Positions 1-11,096 of a stretch of DNA of 64,000 nucleotides are shown here, one piece after another. Position 1 is the stretch's first letter. Every line of letters begins with the position of its first letter. Source of the stretch: Cryoendolithus antarcticus (lineage: Eukaryota; Ascomycota; Dothideomycetes; Cladosporiales; Cladosporiaceae); contig NAJO01000020.1 of the NCBI GenBank assembly GCA_002077065.1, positions 620,001 to 684,000 of the forward strand. The letters are read 5' to 3'. The translations under genes and the position numbers were made by a program. The notes under the pieces were generated by a model that ran no database searches, had not been told where the DNA came from, and saw nothing but the letters and a program-made list of their open reading frames with translations.

Positions 1-936
1 TCATCTACACTGTTCTACGCGCTGCACCAGAGCATCTTGTCAGCAACGTGCAATACATCTGGCGCTTCCGCAACGCTGAGAAGCTCGGTGGCGAAGCAGG
101 GTACTACATGTCATCACTTATGGGCGCAGTGACGTTCATTGAAGGTCTTGATCGGACATCTCTTACAATCTCGGACGAGGAGTTCGAGCAGAACGTGGAA
201 CACGCTGTGAGTGCCATCGCGGAGGGACACAAGGCAGAGGAATACGAAAACAGAGCGCATGTGTCCAGCAACGCAAATAGCAGCCAAGGCACCTCAGGCT
301 TACTACCGCTGAACGAGAAGGGCAGTATAAGCAAACCGGAACTCACACCGCGGACCAGCATGGAAGGCGAGAAAGCTACTTCACCGCGCAAACAGCATCC
401 CAGCGAGAAGTCCACTTCCACTCAGCGGTCTGACCCGAGTGGTCCCGACTCCGACACCGACGCCGTTACCGGTCTCCTTCGCACGATACAGAAGCCGCTC
501 AGCAGTATTGGGCGGATGTTCTCCGATGACCAAAGTCAGCCTGCGCAGCAGAGCGGTCTCAAGCCCGCCGCCACGCCATTACCTGGCGCCACACCGAGAA
601 GAGGTCTAAGTCCTGGTGAGAGACCAGAGAGGACTTCCAGTCGACAGCGGGTACCAGATCAGCAGGCAGTAGACAAGGCGAGAGCTGAGGATGCAGCGGC
701 CAGGCAGGCGAGTGCTGAGATGGCACAGGCGCAGGCTCGGAGGGTGAGGGAGGAGGGATTGGTTGTTGAGTAAGTTGCGCACGTTGTGAGACACCATGGG
801 ACGATGGCTGAAAATTTCCAGGACATTACAAGGCATGTTTCCGAGCCTAGATAAGGAGGTGATTGAGGACGTTGTGCGGGCTCAGGCTGGCAATGTCGGC
901 CGAGCGGTGGATGCATGCCTGGCGCTCAATGGATGA
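1..936 (+). CDS. VPS9: VPS9-domain Rab5-family GEF with C-terminal CUE domain (3' part)
   Basis: The 5' end lies outside the window. Exons are 1-769 and 822-936, with a 52-nt intron (GTAAGT donor, TTCCAG acceptor) splitting a Glu codon. The first ~60 codons read as the end of a VPS9 domain: PEHLVSNVQYIWRFRN, then GEAGYYMSSLMGAVTFIEGL. By family knowledge this domain catalyses nucleotide exchange on Vps21/Rab5 GTPases at endosomes. A ~170-residue low-complexity linker rich in Ser, Pro, Thr and Gln follows. The second exon encodes a CUE-type ubiquitin-binding helix set (GMFPSLDKEVIEDVVRAQ ... AVDACLALNG), as in yeast Vps9. Without the intron the CUE domain is lost, which supports the splice. 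It lies on the same strand as the carrier gene downstream. The assignment is firm; which VPS9-family paralogue it is cannot be judged from the fragment. Confidence 0.9.
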
Positions 937-1198
937 TAGGAGGCACTTAGCCACATATAGCTAATGTCCTGAGATACATTCTCTGTCTCGTTTCGCAAAA
1001 CGCGCATCATTGTTCGAGCCTTCCTGGCTCTCTCCAGCTCAATACACAAAGTTATGCCTGGTGATAGTGCAGCACAGCTCAATCTGATAATCTCGCATCG
1101 ACATCTGATAATCGACGGGAGTTCCTTCCAATGCCATCATCGACCACTCGGTCTACCAATCGCGTGCATTCATTCATTACTCCCACTCTGTACGATCA

Positions 1199-2307
1199 AT
1201 GTCCAACGACCCCAAGAATGCCCGCAACACGGACATCTGGGTCGCGGGGGCCTTTGCGGCCTTCACGGTCGACCTGCTGGTCTACCCGCTGGATACAGTA
1301 AAAACTCGTATGCAAAGTCCCGACTATAAAAATTTATATACCAGTGGACATGGCCTCGACGCAAAAGTCAGTCGATCGCTCTTTCGAGGTGTCTATCAAG
1401 GTGTCGGTAGTACCATAATTGCGACCCTGCCATCATGTAAGAGCCTTGGCGCTCCGAGGAGAGACACGGTGGAAAGACTGACCATCTCACGCTTTTAGCA
1501 GGAGCTTTCTTCACGACATATGAGGGCGTCAAGTCTGGCTTAAGCAACCATAATCCGTCCAACCTCATCTCACAGCCACTTATCCACTCAGCAGCTTCAG
1601 CAACCGCTGAGCTTGTTTCATGCGCTATCCTTACCCCAGCAGAGGTAATCAAGCAGAATGCACAGATGGTGGACAATTCCAATACCTCGCAGCCCAAGGT
1701 CAATGCTACGCTGCAGACTATGAAGAGATTTCAGTCGAATCCGCTGGCGCTATGGAGAGGGTATACCGCATTGGCTACGAGGAACCTGCCTTTCACGGCA
1801 CTGCAGTTTCCGATATTCGAGAGGCTGAGGCAGAGTATACGAGCTTATCGGGATGAACAGGGAACGAGAACGAACACGCTACTAGAGGGAGGCGTGATTA
1901 CGGCGATAAGTGCTGGCTCCGCTGGAGCGGTGGCTGCGGTTGTCACAACGCCGGTCGACGTGGTCAAGACTCGTATCATGCTGGCAGCAGCAGAGAGCGC
2001 AACAGAGGACCAGAAGCCAGCCCAAAAGGGTGAGCTGAAGGACGCTACGGGTAAGACTGTCCAATCTGCGAAAGCGAGTATTACGGAAGCGATCAAAAAC
2101 GTCACGAAGCCTGTGAGCAGACAGGGTAGTATGGAGATCGCGAGGGAGATTACACAAGAGCATGGCGTGAAAGGACTGTTTCGAGGAGGCGCGTTGCGAT
2201 GCGTGTGGACGTTTCTGGGAGCTGGACTCTATCTGGGCGTGTACGAGTCGGGACGGATATACCTGGCTGGACGGCGGGGCGACAAGATCGGGATGGACGA
2301 TATATGA
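1199..2307 (+). CDS. PET8: Mitochondrial S-adenosylmethionine carrier (PET8/SAMC type)
   Basis: Exons 1199-1436 and 1499-2307 give 348 residues. The TAG acceptor at 1496-1498 is required, because the CAG 3 nt later would create a stop. Three mitochondrial-carrier repeats are visible, with signatures YPLDTVKTR, TPAEVIKQN and TPVDVVKTR, each at the end of an odd-numbered helix. The acidic second signature (PAEVIKQ) and the short first repeat (MQSP, then RGVYQGVGS) are typical of the SAM carrier, which exchanges cytosolic SAM for S-adenosylhomocysteine across the inner membrane for mitochondrial methylation, biotin and lipoate synthesis. A charged insert of ~55 residues in the third repeat (AAESATEDQKPAQKGELKDA) is longer than in the yeast protein. 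The start was chosen as the first ATG ahead of transmembrane helix 1. Confidence 0.88.
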
Positions 2308-3055
2308 GGACATTGTGCTGATATCACATAGACTTGTACATCGCAAAGACGCAGGATCCGACGATGGGCAGCCTCACAAACAAGCGCGCCAGCTTCGGCC
2401 CATTCTTGTTTGTAATCCAGTACCACCTGTCCCCAACGAGTCTACCTCCGCTCTCGCGCGATGCTAAAGATTCTCCCCATGGCAGACAATCCATGCTAGT
2501 GCGTGTTTACACTCTACTGCAACAGTCACAAGTCGACGGGCCTACTGCCGACAGCCGCAGGTCTCGGTGCACCACTCTTCGCCTGGCAAATGCTCTCTCA
2601 TTGGCTCAGCAGGCACTAGAATAATCTTACAGTGTACACGAAAGTAGCACAAGGCTGTTCGGGATCTCTGAAGAGGGGATCTGTAAGGTATCTCCCGCTT
2701 TCGGCGTGCAGTTCGTGGGCTCTCTCACCACGATGAGAAAGTCCAGCGACCCGCTAGCTCGCAAGCCAACTTTTTGACCTCGACACAGGCTGAGTGCACG
2801 ACCTGCTGCGAGAGCGCACTAGCAGCCGCATATACTGTGTGTACGTTCGGTCAATACTACAGGGCACTCGAGCGAATTCTACCTGGAGGAATCAGTGCAG
2901 GTAGGCTCGCGGCAGCGCGGGGCTTGAACCCGTTCCTTGTTCCTTAGCTGCACGTTGGTACATGTAGATGCTCAAGGCTTCCGTGCTATCAGCCCTTTCT
3001 ACAACCCTTCCAACACACGATCCGTCATACAGTCCATCGATTTTAGTAACCTACA
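2308..3055. other. Intergenic, no gene seen
   Basis: I see no coding exon here. A TACATGTAG motif lies at 2959-2967, about 90 bp upstream of the first small-membrane-protein gene. Confidence 0.6.
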
Positions 3056-3495
3056 ATGGCCGAAGGCGCAAAGGAACTTACCTGGTCTGACCTCAGATGG
3101 TCCTGGCGTGGCGCATTTGCTGGCCTCACCTGGAACATGTGGCGTACTCGAAGTGAAAGCTTCCAGCAGTCGTACTGCACGCTCGTGGCCGTTCTTACAA
3201 CTACTGATCGGTCGGATGTGTCGGGTTGGAATTACGCGCTACTCGCCAACTTCTTACTGGCGCTGGTAATTGGGATTGTGATGTTGGCTTTTGCTGTGGG
3301 CACTGTGATGGACAGGTTTGCCAGTATGAACTCCATTTCTCCCCCCCTTTCACAGAGGGTGGCGTTGTTGACTGTGCCTTCCTAGTCACCATTGATCGTA
3401 AAGCTGGCATTGCTGTAGCTCTGGTGTTTACTATGCTATGGTTGACTGCTACTGGAGAGCTGCTTAAATTGAACCGAGAGGAGATGCACTGTTAG
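3056..3495 (+). CDS. Small membrane protein, tandem paralogue A
   Basis: Exons 3056-3323 and 3386-3495 (GTATGA donor, TAG acceptor, phase 1) give 125 residues. I do not recognise the family. Visible parts are an N-terminal Trp-rich motif (LTWSDLRWSWRGAFAG), a strong hydrophobic segment (NFLLALVIGIVMLAFAVGT) ending in GTV, and after the intron a second hydrophobic segment (GIAVALVFTMLWLTATGEL). No signal peptide is seen. The same order, the same GT(V) end of the middle helix and the same intron position and phase recur in the two genes that follow, which supports both the gene and the splice model. It differs from its neighbours in lacking the SPWLSR tail motif and in having an extra segment before the middle helix. 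A role in membranes is inference only. Confidence 0.62.
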
Positions 3496-3700
3496 AATGC
3501 GGATTGAGCTATGGCGAGGCTTGAGACAAGTCCCTCACAGCAAGCGCCTGCCAAAGACATGGGTATCAAACAAGCGTTCATGTTGGTGGCGTTGCGGGGC
3601 TTGGCCAATAAGTCGAGTTCCAGGCCGCTGTGATCCTGTTGAAATCACCACATCTCTACGACTTCTGCAACCCGAAACCACTCACAACATCTCATTTGCG

Positions 3701-4168
3701 ATGTCCTGCCTGAAAGATCACAACCTCTCAGATCTCACCTGGTCTGACCTAACTTGGTCATGGCCGGCGGGATTCGCAGGCTTCCTCTGGTACATGATGC
3801 CGATCGGCAATGACTTCGTGAAGAAGATCTACATCACGTTATATGAGGATCCTGGAGGCGAGAATGAGCCAGCGGCGAAGAACGCCGGATATGGGCAGCT
3901 GATCAATTTCGTCTTGCAATGCTTGTTTGTGACACTGGGCACTGGCTTTGCTGTTGGCACGGTTGACGAAAAGAGCACTGGTATTGATCGCCCTGCGGTC
4001 GACAGTAATACATGGCTCTGACAATTCACGCCAGTGTCCACGGATGCCAATAGGGCGCTTATGGGTGCGCTGGTCGTCGTGTGGGCATGGTCAAAGGTGT
4101 TCGGAGACTCGCCGTGGCTGAGCCGAATGTATGGCGCTATGCTGCGAGGAGTGACGGGTCGAACATAG
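3701..4168 (+). CDS. Small membrane protein, tandem paralogue B
   Basis: Exons 3701-3980 and 4035-4168 give 137 residues. The 54-nt intron has a GTATTG donor, a CTGAC branch point and a CCAG acceptor, phase 1. Features in order: LTWSDLTWSWPAGFAGFLW near the N-terminus, a charged loop (YEDPGGENEPAAKN), a helix starting YGQLINFVLQCLFVTLG and ending in FAVGTV, then after the intron a helix (ALMGALVVVWAWSKVFG) followed by the SPWLSR motif and a short basic tail. It is the best-preserved member of the three-gene array and aligns with A in the first half and with C in the tail. Unspliced, the frame would stop at 4021, before the third helix. Function unknown. Confidence 0.65.
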
Positions 4169-5250
4169 CAGAGTTGTGCGCCACTGGCCATACGTCAGAG
4201 CTGCCCAACGTCCTTCACATCTGCGAGCATGTGGCGGTGCTGTGCATGGCGGAGACGGTGGAAGTAGGGCTCATCTCATCCGCCTGCACACTCTCTTCAC
4301 TTCCGAAAGTCGCTTGACTGCGGGATACTCTGGCACATGTACACTGAGCCACTGTAATAAGAATGATCCAATTCGACATCCATCGAATAACTCGATGTTC
4401 AATCGCACCTGCTTTTACTGCGCAGTAAACGAGAGCCATGCTCCTTGCACGGCATCTGGATGTAAACCAATCTCCTGCACGGCTCCGGCGTCTCCACGTG
4501 GGAAGGTAGATCGTGGACGTTGGTTTCACGGTGCCAGTCGCAAACCCCATGCTTTGATCGAGTCATAATGTCGGCGGGAAAGCTCGCTGCGGCGCACTCT
4601 TGAGTAGGGACGATCCTGTGCTTCCAAGGATCGGTACTATGGCAGACTTGCGGCACGAATGTATCTTGGGCCAGGGTACATTGCACGGCCAATCCTTCCC
4701 ACGAGCCTTAAAGTGAAGCTTCTCTCAATACTGCATGAAGCTCCGATCCCTTACGCCGGCTTCGCCCTCCCCGCCACACTATGCCGGACAGGCTGAACTT
4801 AGTACGTGTGATGTAATTTTTCAGAGGCACCACAGCTGCGCAATCTGCACGCAATGTTGCGCCTCGATTACCCAAATCGCGCTAAGCTCTGCCAAGCCTT
4901 CTGCCGTGCTTCAGACAACCTCACTCCCGACGCGATGCCAACTACATGTAGCTGCTACAACGCCCCACTAGAACAGGCGAGCGGCGTCGACTTGCCTGGT
5001 TCAGGGGTAGGACATGCTCGGGACTAGGTATTGGAACGATAATAGACTCCTTCAGGATTTGGTCGTTGCGCATATACCAAGTTCATCCCGCGTCAGTACC
5101 TGCGTGCGTCTCCTTCAACCCGGACAACGTGCCACTTGAGGCAGACGGCACTGAGACTCAGCAGAGCTTCACTGAACCCTCTAGCCTCATCTGTTTTGAA
5201 CTCACGTGCATCCTAACAACATTCCTTTCCCTCATCAAACACCAAGAACT
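4169..5250. other. Intergenic, no gene seen
   Basis: This is the 1.1-kb spacer between paralogues B and C. I looked for a fourth copy (WSW, GTV or SPWLSR motifs in any frame) and found none. It contains the 10-bp palindrome CTACATGTAG at 4942-4951. Confidence 0.55.
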
Positions 5251-5703
5251 ATGCATCCCGTTATGCAGCACTTGCCGCAAGACATGGCCTGGTCATGGCC
5301 TGGGGCAATCGCCGGATTCGCCGTCTTCCAGTACCTCATCGGCATCGATCTAGTGGAGACGACATACGAAGTACTCACTGGACGCAACTACGACCGTGTG
5401 TCTAGCCAGCGGCTTACTGGATACGGACACCTCCTGAACTACACCTTCCAGCTCATGACAGTTATGCTTGGTGGAAGTTTTGCCACAGGTACCGCTTAAG
5501 CTACGACAGGGGGTAAGAGGACCATGATCGAGACCACCCGCGCTAAATGCTGCGGCTGACGAGTAGCTGTAGTCTCCATGAACGGCAATGCAGCCATCCT
5601 TGCCACAGTTACGTTCATCTGTGTCTGGTCCAGACTATTTGCGGGCTCACCGTGGCTGAGCAGATTGTTCAGCGCTGGGCTGCAGTCGGTCTTCGGGGCA
5701 TAG
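5251..5703 (+). CDS. Small membrane protein, tandem paralogue C
   Basis: Exons 5251-5488 and 5573-5703 (84-nt intron, CTGAC branch, GTAG acceptor, phase 1) give 122 residues. An in-frame TAA at 5497-5499 lies inside the intron, so the third helix is seen only after splicing. The protein has MAWSWPGAIAGFAVFQYLI, a loop ending in LTGYGHLLNYTFQLMTVML, the GGSFAT end of the middle helix, then AAILATVTFICVWSRLF and SPWLSRLFSAGLQS. YG.LLNY and SPWLSR match paralogue B directly. At nucleotide level the tail still shares the run gtggctgagc with B, so the copies are old but clearly related. Function unknown. Confidence 0.63.
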
Positions 5704-6187
5704 ACGTGGACGGAGCACTTCTTACGATTGTCCATGCCTTGTAGTCTGCGCAAAACGCTGGTATGCTCCAAGCGCTACGTAGTGACCTAGCTGAACCTCT
5801 GTACCGGTGCGGCGTAGTGATTAACGGGGTTGTTGGTGACTTGGAAGCGCCAAATCAGATACGCTCCTCAATGGTCGAGAACCATACTCGGGACTGGAAA
5901 CTCTGCCTTCGCTTTAACATTAGTACTGTCCCAACAACGAGGACGTGCCGCACACGGCTCAGAAGAACAAGGATGACTTCAGTTTGTATTGCGTCTCGAG
6001 CTCCTTGATTCTACGGCCGGCGGAAAGGCAGTCGGTATAAAGAAGTCGCATCGCCAGCTCGAGTGCGCTCTTCCTTCAGCCATATCGTTCAAGCAAGAAT
6101 CACCAAGGCTCCTCAGACCACTGAACTCGCCACGAATCTACCTTTACTACCTGTGCTCCCCCTGCGACTCGTCTATACCTGTTCGGC
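5704..6187. other. Intergenic, no gene seen
   Basis: Spacer and presumed 5' leader of the secreted-protein gene that starts at 6188. No coding signal seen. Confidence 0.5.
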
Positions 6188-7122
6188 ATGTTCGTGTCAA
6201 AGAGCATTGCCCTTTTTGCGGCTCTCGGCCTCGTCAATGCAGTCGATTTCAACGATGCGTGAGCAGAACCCCAATCGACTGGATACCGAGTCGAAGAGCT
6301 GAAGATCTCCGCAGCTACGGCGCTACCGGGTTCTTCGCCTGGAAAGCAGCTTACGGCGTCGATGTCGCCCAAAAGGCATACACCAGCTGCACGGAGAAGC
6401 CAAACACCAATGTGAATAATCCTGCCGCTAAAACTGTCGTCAAAGCACCCTGCGTGTTTGATTGCATGCGGTACGTCTTCGGTGCTATCGGCTCGACCAT
6501 GTCGGCTGGCTACGGTGTTGCCCTAGCGGAGAGTGGTATTGGTGGCGTGCAAGAGAAAGAAAGCAAAGACCCACCTACGAAACGCAGCGACTCCAAAGCC
6601 ATGGCTCTGCTGACCGCATTCAACGCGCACCTTACCGCCATCCATGGTCCTGAGGGTATCCAGGCCGACGCGCTCATTTCTTCGGAAGTCCACCCGCATG
6701 ACGGCTTCGCCATGAAGATGAACATCTACAATGACAATGGTGACTTCTTACACCTTCACACCAACGGCACCAGCGCAATGGTTCTGTTCCACCCAGATAA
6801 TACCACTACTCTCGCACGCCGACAGACTTACCTGGATACCCAGAGCCACTACTACACTTGGTCCGGCCTCAATGGCTTGAAGGTGGTCTGGCACAAAATC
6901 AACCACGACCCCAACAATGCGGCGGATTTCAACCGCATCATGAACGCCTGGGCGCTTTCGGACTTGCAGCCCAAGCCGATCTTGGGCACTGCTGACGCAT
7001 GGGATTATGAAGCTTGCAACACGGCTGGCACCGCGACGTTCTTCTACGGTCGTGTTATCTTCGAACTAAATCGACCCGGATCCAACTATGAGGAGCACAG
7101 CCCTCGAGCATGCAACCGCTGA
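6188..7122 (+). CDS. Secreted protein of unknown family
   Basis: Exons 6188-6258 and 6315-7122 give 292 residues. The 56-nt intron (GTGAGC donor, CTGAAG branch, GCAG acceptor) joins a signal-peptide exon (MFVSKSIALFAALGLVNA, cleavage likely after VNA) to the main exon. Reading the main exon upstream without splicing gives only a basic, non-fungal-looking N-terminus, so I reject the longer frame. The mature part starts DFNDAYGATGFFAW. It has five Cys residues (including the pair PCVFDC), a Gly/Ala-rich stretch near residue 90 (GAIGSTMSAGYGVALAESG) and an aromatic C-terminal half (QSHYYTWSGLNGLKVVW). I do not recognise the fold. The unframed Gly/Ala stretch could be a membrane-active or core helix; that is speculation. 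Confidence 0.72.
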
Positions 7123-7619
7123 GAACGTCGATGTGATCGTAAGATGGAAAACGATTGTGGAGATATTCCATGAGCAAGATTAGAGGACCCTATTGTGCGT
7201 CAGGAACCGCTGCTTGGGTAATGATGTCGCGCTTGCCATTTGGATCTGGTTGTCGCTTTTTGTATATCGTCAGTCGTTACTGTAGCTGGTGCAAAGAGCA
7301 TTAGTCGAAGCATTCAAGTTGTTGACTTGTCACCATGCTTTCATTGCGCGGAACGGGTCTGAAACCCTTCATGCATGTTCTACGCTTGGCAGGATCTGCA
7401 GCCAGCGCGTACCTGCTTCCGCACGTGGAGCGCATCCCTGCAGCTCCCAGACACCTTCATTCCTCCTGAAACACCACATCAGATACCATTGCTTACGCTC
7501 CTTTCTTCACCCATACCACACTCATTTGGGTTGACTTCACATTGCTATCACTAGATTAACATCATCTGGGAGTCAATATACGTTGATCACGGGCTCTGAC
7601 AATACATCATCATATCACC
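7123..7619. other. Intergenic, 3' and 5' untranslated sequence
   Basis: No coding signal. The last ~150 bp before 7620 are pyrimidine-rich (tcctttcttcacccatacc), as is common in leaders of well-expressed fungal genes. Confidence 0.5.
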
Positions 7620-8605
7620 ATGCGGGCCGCGATCACTCTCCTGGCCTTAGCCGCCGCACCTCTCACCGTCACAGCTGATGCCGTCAAGGGTCAGCTAGGC
7701 TGGGCCCTGGGTACGAAGAAGCCAGATGGAACGTGCAAATATCAGGCCGACTACGAAGCCGACTTCGATGCTATCTCCTCACAAACCGGAAGCAAGCTTG
7801 TCCGCGGCTACGCAGCAAGTGACTGCAACTGCGCGCAGCAGATCCTCCCGGCAGCAAAGAGCAAGGGCTTCCAGGTCATCCTAGGGGTCTGGCCAGACGT
7901 GGACGACAGCTTCACCGCGGACAAGAGCGCTCTCACGACGTATGTGCCGCAGTACAAGGACCAGGTGTACGGTGTCACAGTCGGGTCGGAAGCGTTGTAC
8001 AGAAAGAGTCTGACCGCTGACGCGCTGCTGTCGAAGATCAACGACATCAAGTCTGCGCTCCCTGGGGTCAAGGTCGGCACAGCGGACAGCTGGAACAAAT
8101 TTGCCGACGGAACGGCGGATCCCATTATAAATGGCGGCGTAACGTTCCTCTTGGCCAACGCTTTCGCCTTCTGGCAGGGTAAAAACGCAGGAGACGGAGC
8201 GCAATACACGTTCTTTGATGATGCGCAACAGGCGCTCGGCCATATTCAAGGACTTCGTGGATCGCTAGACGACTTCGAATTCTGGGTTGGCGAAACTGGC
8301 TGGCCGACTGATGGAGGAAGTGATTACTCGGCTGCGAAGGCTGGGAACAGCAATGCCGAGTTGTACTTTCGAAATTCTGTGTGCGCCATGCTAGACTGGG
8401 GAGTCAATGTGTTCTACTTCGAGGCGTTTGATGAGCCGTGGAAGTATGTGTTGACAACGCCGCGCCCGGTGGAATCATTCATTGCTAACATTCCTGCAGG
8501 CCAGCATCGGTTGGCGACAATGGCATTGCTGCTGACGAGACGCACTGGGGTGCTATGAACGCTGACAGGTCCCCCAAGTCGGGTCTGTCGCTGAAATGCA
8601 ACTAG
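7620..8605 (+). CDS. GH17 glucan 1,3-beta-glucosidase, secreted
   Basis: Exons 7620-8443 and 8500-8605 give 309 residues. The donor is GTATGT, the acceptor TGCAG, and the splice restores DEPWKPASVGDNG, the usual GH17 tail. A signal peptide (MRAAITLLALAAAPLTVTA) leads into GQLGWALG. The catalytic acids by family knowledge are the proton donor in VGSEALYR (E124) and the nucleophile in VGETGWPTDGG (E225). FYFEAFDEPWK and ADETHWG match the fungal Bgl2/Scw branch of GH17. The enzyme should act on beta-1,3-glucan of the cell wall, by hydrolysis or transfer. Length is normal for a form lacking a GPI or Ser/Thr-rich tail. The ATG sits in a good context (caccatg). Confidence 0.93.
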
Positions 8606-9294
8606 ATCGGCCAAGGGTCGTAGTGACTTGATTCAATCCATCAGAGGTGACAGCGCAATGAATACCACGATCTCACGATCCTCGTAGACAGAGCCGTCGG
8701 CGACTTCACGCATAGCTGCTCACGGTCGTTCCCTCTAGATCGCGCAGGACATGGATTTGATGGCAGCCAACCTCTTTCCGGATTCGTGATCGTGACGCCA
8801 CTTCTCTTGAGACCATAGAATGGTGTCGAGCGTTTGCGATGTGCGCCTGTCGCGGAGAGCTACCGAGCGGTACCTCCTCGAGAGACAAGGTAGCCTGCAA
8901 TCCATTGATCAGAGCCAGATCGATCATTGCGTCCCACTACTATTGTAGGTGTCGCTTGCACTGCCACGAGCGAATTGATAGAAGCACAATCTTATCATCC
9001 TTGCAAACATTCGGAGAGGCAGTGGTATCAGACACAAACCCCCACAGCACCGTTGGCCAGTTGTGGCGAGTCATGAAGCGCTGCTCTGATTTGCTCGTTC
9101 GTTTAGGGCACGGATCTTCTTCCAGCTTCCGAGCTTTGTCACGCTCCAGGCACTGGAATAAGCTCGAAGTATGTGCGAAACCCTCCCCGTACGTCGATGC
9201 CTTCCAACGCCATCGTTCGTCTTTGCAATGCTCATTCAAGTGACAAACCACGTGTGCCGTGAGATGGGCCCAGATACACGGTGCAGCTTGTCTG
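8606..9294. other. Intergenic, no gene seen
   Basis: Open frames here are short, Cys/Arg-rich and unlike protein families. They look like chance. Confidence 0.5.
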
Positions 9295-11096
9295 ATGGCA
9301 GTGGAGAATAGCCTGGTCCGCACCGGAGTCCGCCGGTTTGCACCGAAGACGAAGAGTGGATGCCTGACAGTGAGTTTATCTATGCAGCAGCAATGCAGTA
9401 CTGATCTATGCTAAAATTCATCATAGTGCAAGTGAGTGACGGTCTACTGCCAATGCCCTGGTGCAAGCTGCCCGGAACCGAAGGCTGACATGCATCAGGA
9501 TCCGGAGAATCAAGTGCGATGAAGGCAAGCCATTCTGCAAGCGGTGCACTGCAACCGGACGAAGGTGCGATGGCTACGCACCACCTCAACAGTCGCTCTG
9601 CGCCAAGGATAGCTTGAGCATGCAGCCATCACTCTCGCTCAGTGGGTCGACTACTACCCTAGAGAAGAGATCGTTCGAGTACTTCCGCCTTCGAACAGCG
9701 CCTTGCATATCTGGCTCGTTCAAGGATCCTGTCTGGGAGAAGCTTGTCCTGCAAGCCTTCCAAGACCACCAAGCCGTGCGATTCGCATTGAGTGCGCTCT
9801 CGAGCCTCCACGAAGAGACTGTCATCCGACATGCAGCAAAGTCAGATGGGGTGGATTCGGGACGCATGCAAACCACCTTTCCTACTCAGCAATACTCCAA
9901 AGCTTTGAACGGGCTTCTCAGTCTGCTCAGTCAGCCAACGCCGCCCCTCAACGTTGTACTGCTGTGCTCGCTGCTATGCGTGCACTTCGAGGCACTGTCA
10001 GAGCGTTTCGCTCCAGCACTCGTCCACATTGAGCATGCCATCCTACTCCTTGATCGTAACTCGAAGCCAGAGCCGCTGGACGAGGACATCATACGGGCAT
10101 TGATGCGGGTGGACCTACAGGGGAGCCTGTACATTGATACGAGGTAGGATTCCAGTTCACCAGTTCGTTATCAGCCCTTGTTCAACCCCACCATAAGAGC
10201 GACCATATCTGTATCCCTAAGTCTTACTAGCCCTTGTAGAGTGCATCTTTGCGACCTGAGCTAACGTTAGCGATCAAAGGATTCCCGGCATGTCAGCATA
10301 TGCCGCAGCTTTTGACAATAATCTGCCCACAGCCTTCACGAGTTTGGCACACGCGCGAAACTACTGCAGCACCTGGCTGAGCCGCTTATTTCACTTCATG
10401 AGAGGTACTTCAGATGCCTACAAGTTTCGAGACCCGGGCGACGTCCCAATCGAAGCTTACGCGGCGGCTCAGCAGCTTCAGCAGCGGTTCATAGACATCG
10501 ATCGCCTGATCCTGGAATTCTCACAGCGTCCGACATTACGACTAACGATTCGCGAGCAGAACGGCCTTAGCATGCTTCGCGCTCGCGCTAAAGTCGACAG
10601 CATCCTAAGTGCAGCCGCTTTGTATTCTGAATCAACTGTGTTTGATCGATATCTCGAAGTGTTCGAAGAGATCTACGTGATCTGCAAATACGTCTTGGAC
10701 TCGGAGTCCGCTGACCGCCGACTGTTCGCTGCTTCTTTGGATGATGGTCTGTTGTATCCCTTGTATTTCACGGTCGTCTGCTGCCGTGACTCTCGACTTC
10801 GACATGCTGCACTTGCCGCGATGAAGAAGCTGCCCTCGCGAGACGGCATCTGGCACGTTCAGGCGCTTAGTGGGCTGGCTGAAAGTGTTGTCGCGTATGA
10901 GGAAGAAGGCATCGATATCAAAACGCCGCTGTGTAGCGATATACCCGAGTGGCGACGGGTCTTAGGCACAGCATTTGATGCATTGGGTAATGTCGCTCCG
11001 CACAATAATACCACTTCCATCAGTGGGCACTTTCGTACGCGACCTAATGGGATGGATGGTGAGTGGGTGGAGACGAAGCGCACGATCGAATGGTAA
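9295..11096 (+). CDS. Zn(II)2Cys6 transcription factor with 5-nt micro-exon
   Basis: Proposed exons are 9295-9369, 9427-9431, 9499-10143 and 10280-11096 (513 residues). Exon 1 ends KTKSGCLT, and exon 3 continues IRRIKCDEGKPFCKRCTATG then RRCDGY. The missing second Cys and the Lys come from a 5-nt exon TGCAA flanked by ATAG and GTGAGT. The result is an exact C-x2-C-x6-C-x6-C-x2-C-x6-C zinc cluster. Reading straight through exon 3's own 5' extension gives a Cys with x7 spacing, which does not fit. The third intron (136 nt) restores TRIPGMSAYAAAFDN, typical of the fungal_trans_2 (DUF3468) regulatory domain that fills the rest. It is a nuclear DNA-binding regulator with unknown targets. A GTAAGC at the stop (11093) could extend the C-terminus by splicing; I end at the TAA. 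Confidence 0.78.

Noticed and set aside
2900..2945. tRNA-like T-arm on the minus strand (gggttcaagcccc)
   Set aside because: No matching acceptor stem, D-arm or anticodon arm at the required distance.
5989..6314. N-terminal extension of the secreted-protein frame
   Set aside because: The extension is basic and Cys/Arg-rich; a signal-peptide exon with a canonical intron (6259-6314) explains the gene better.
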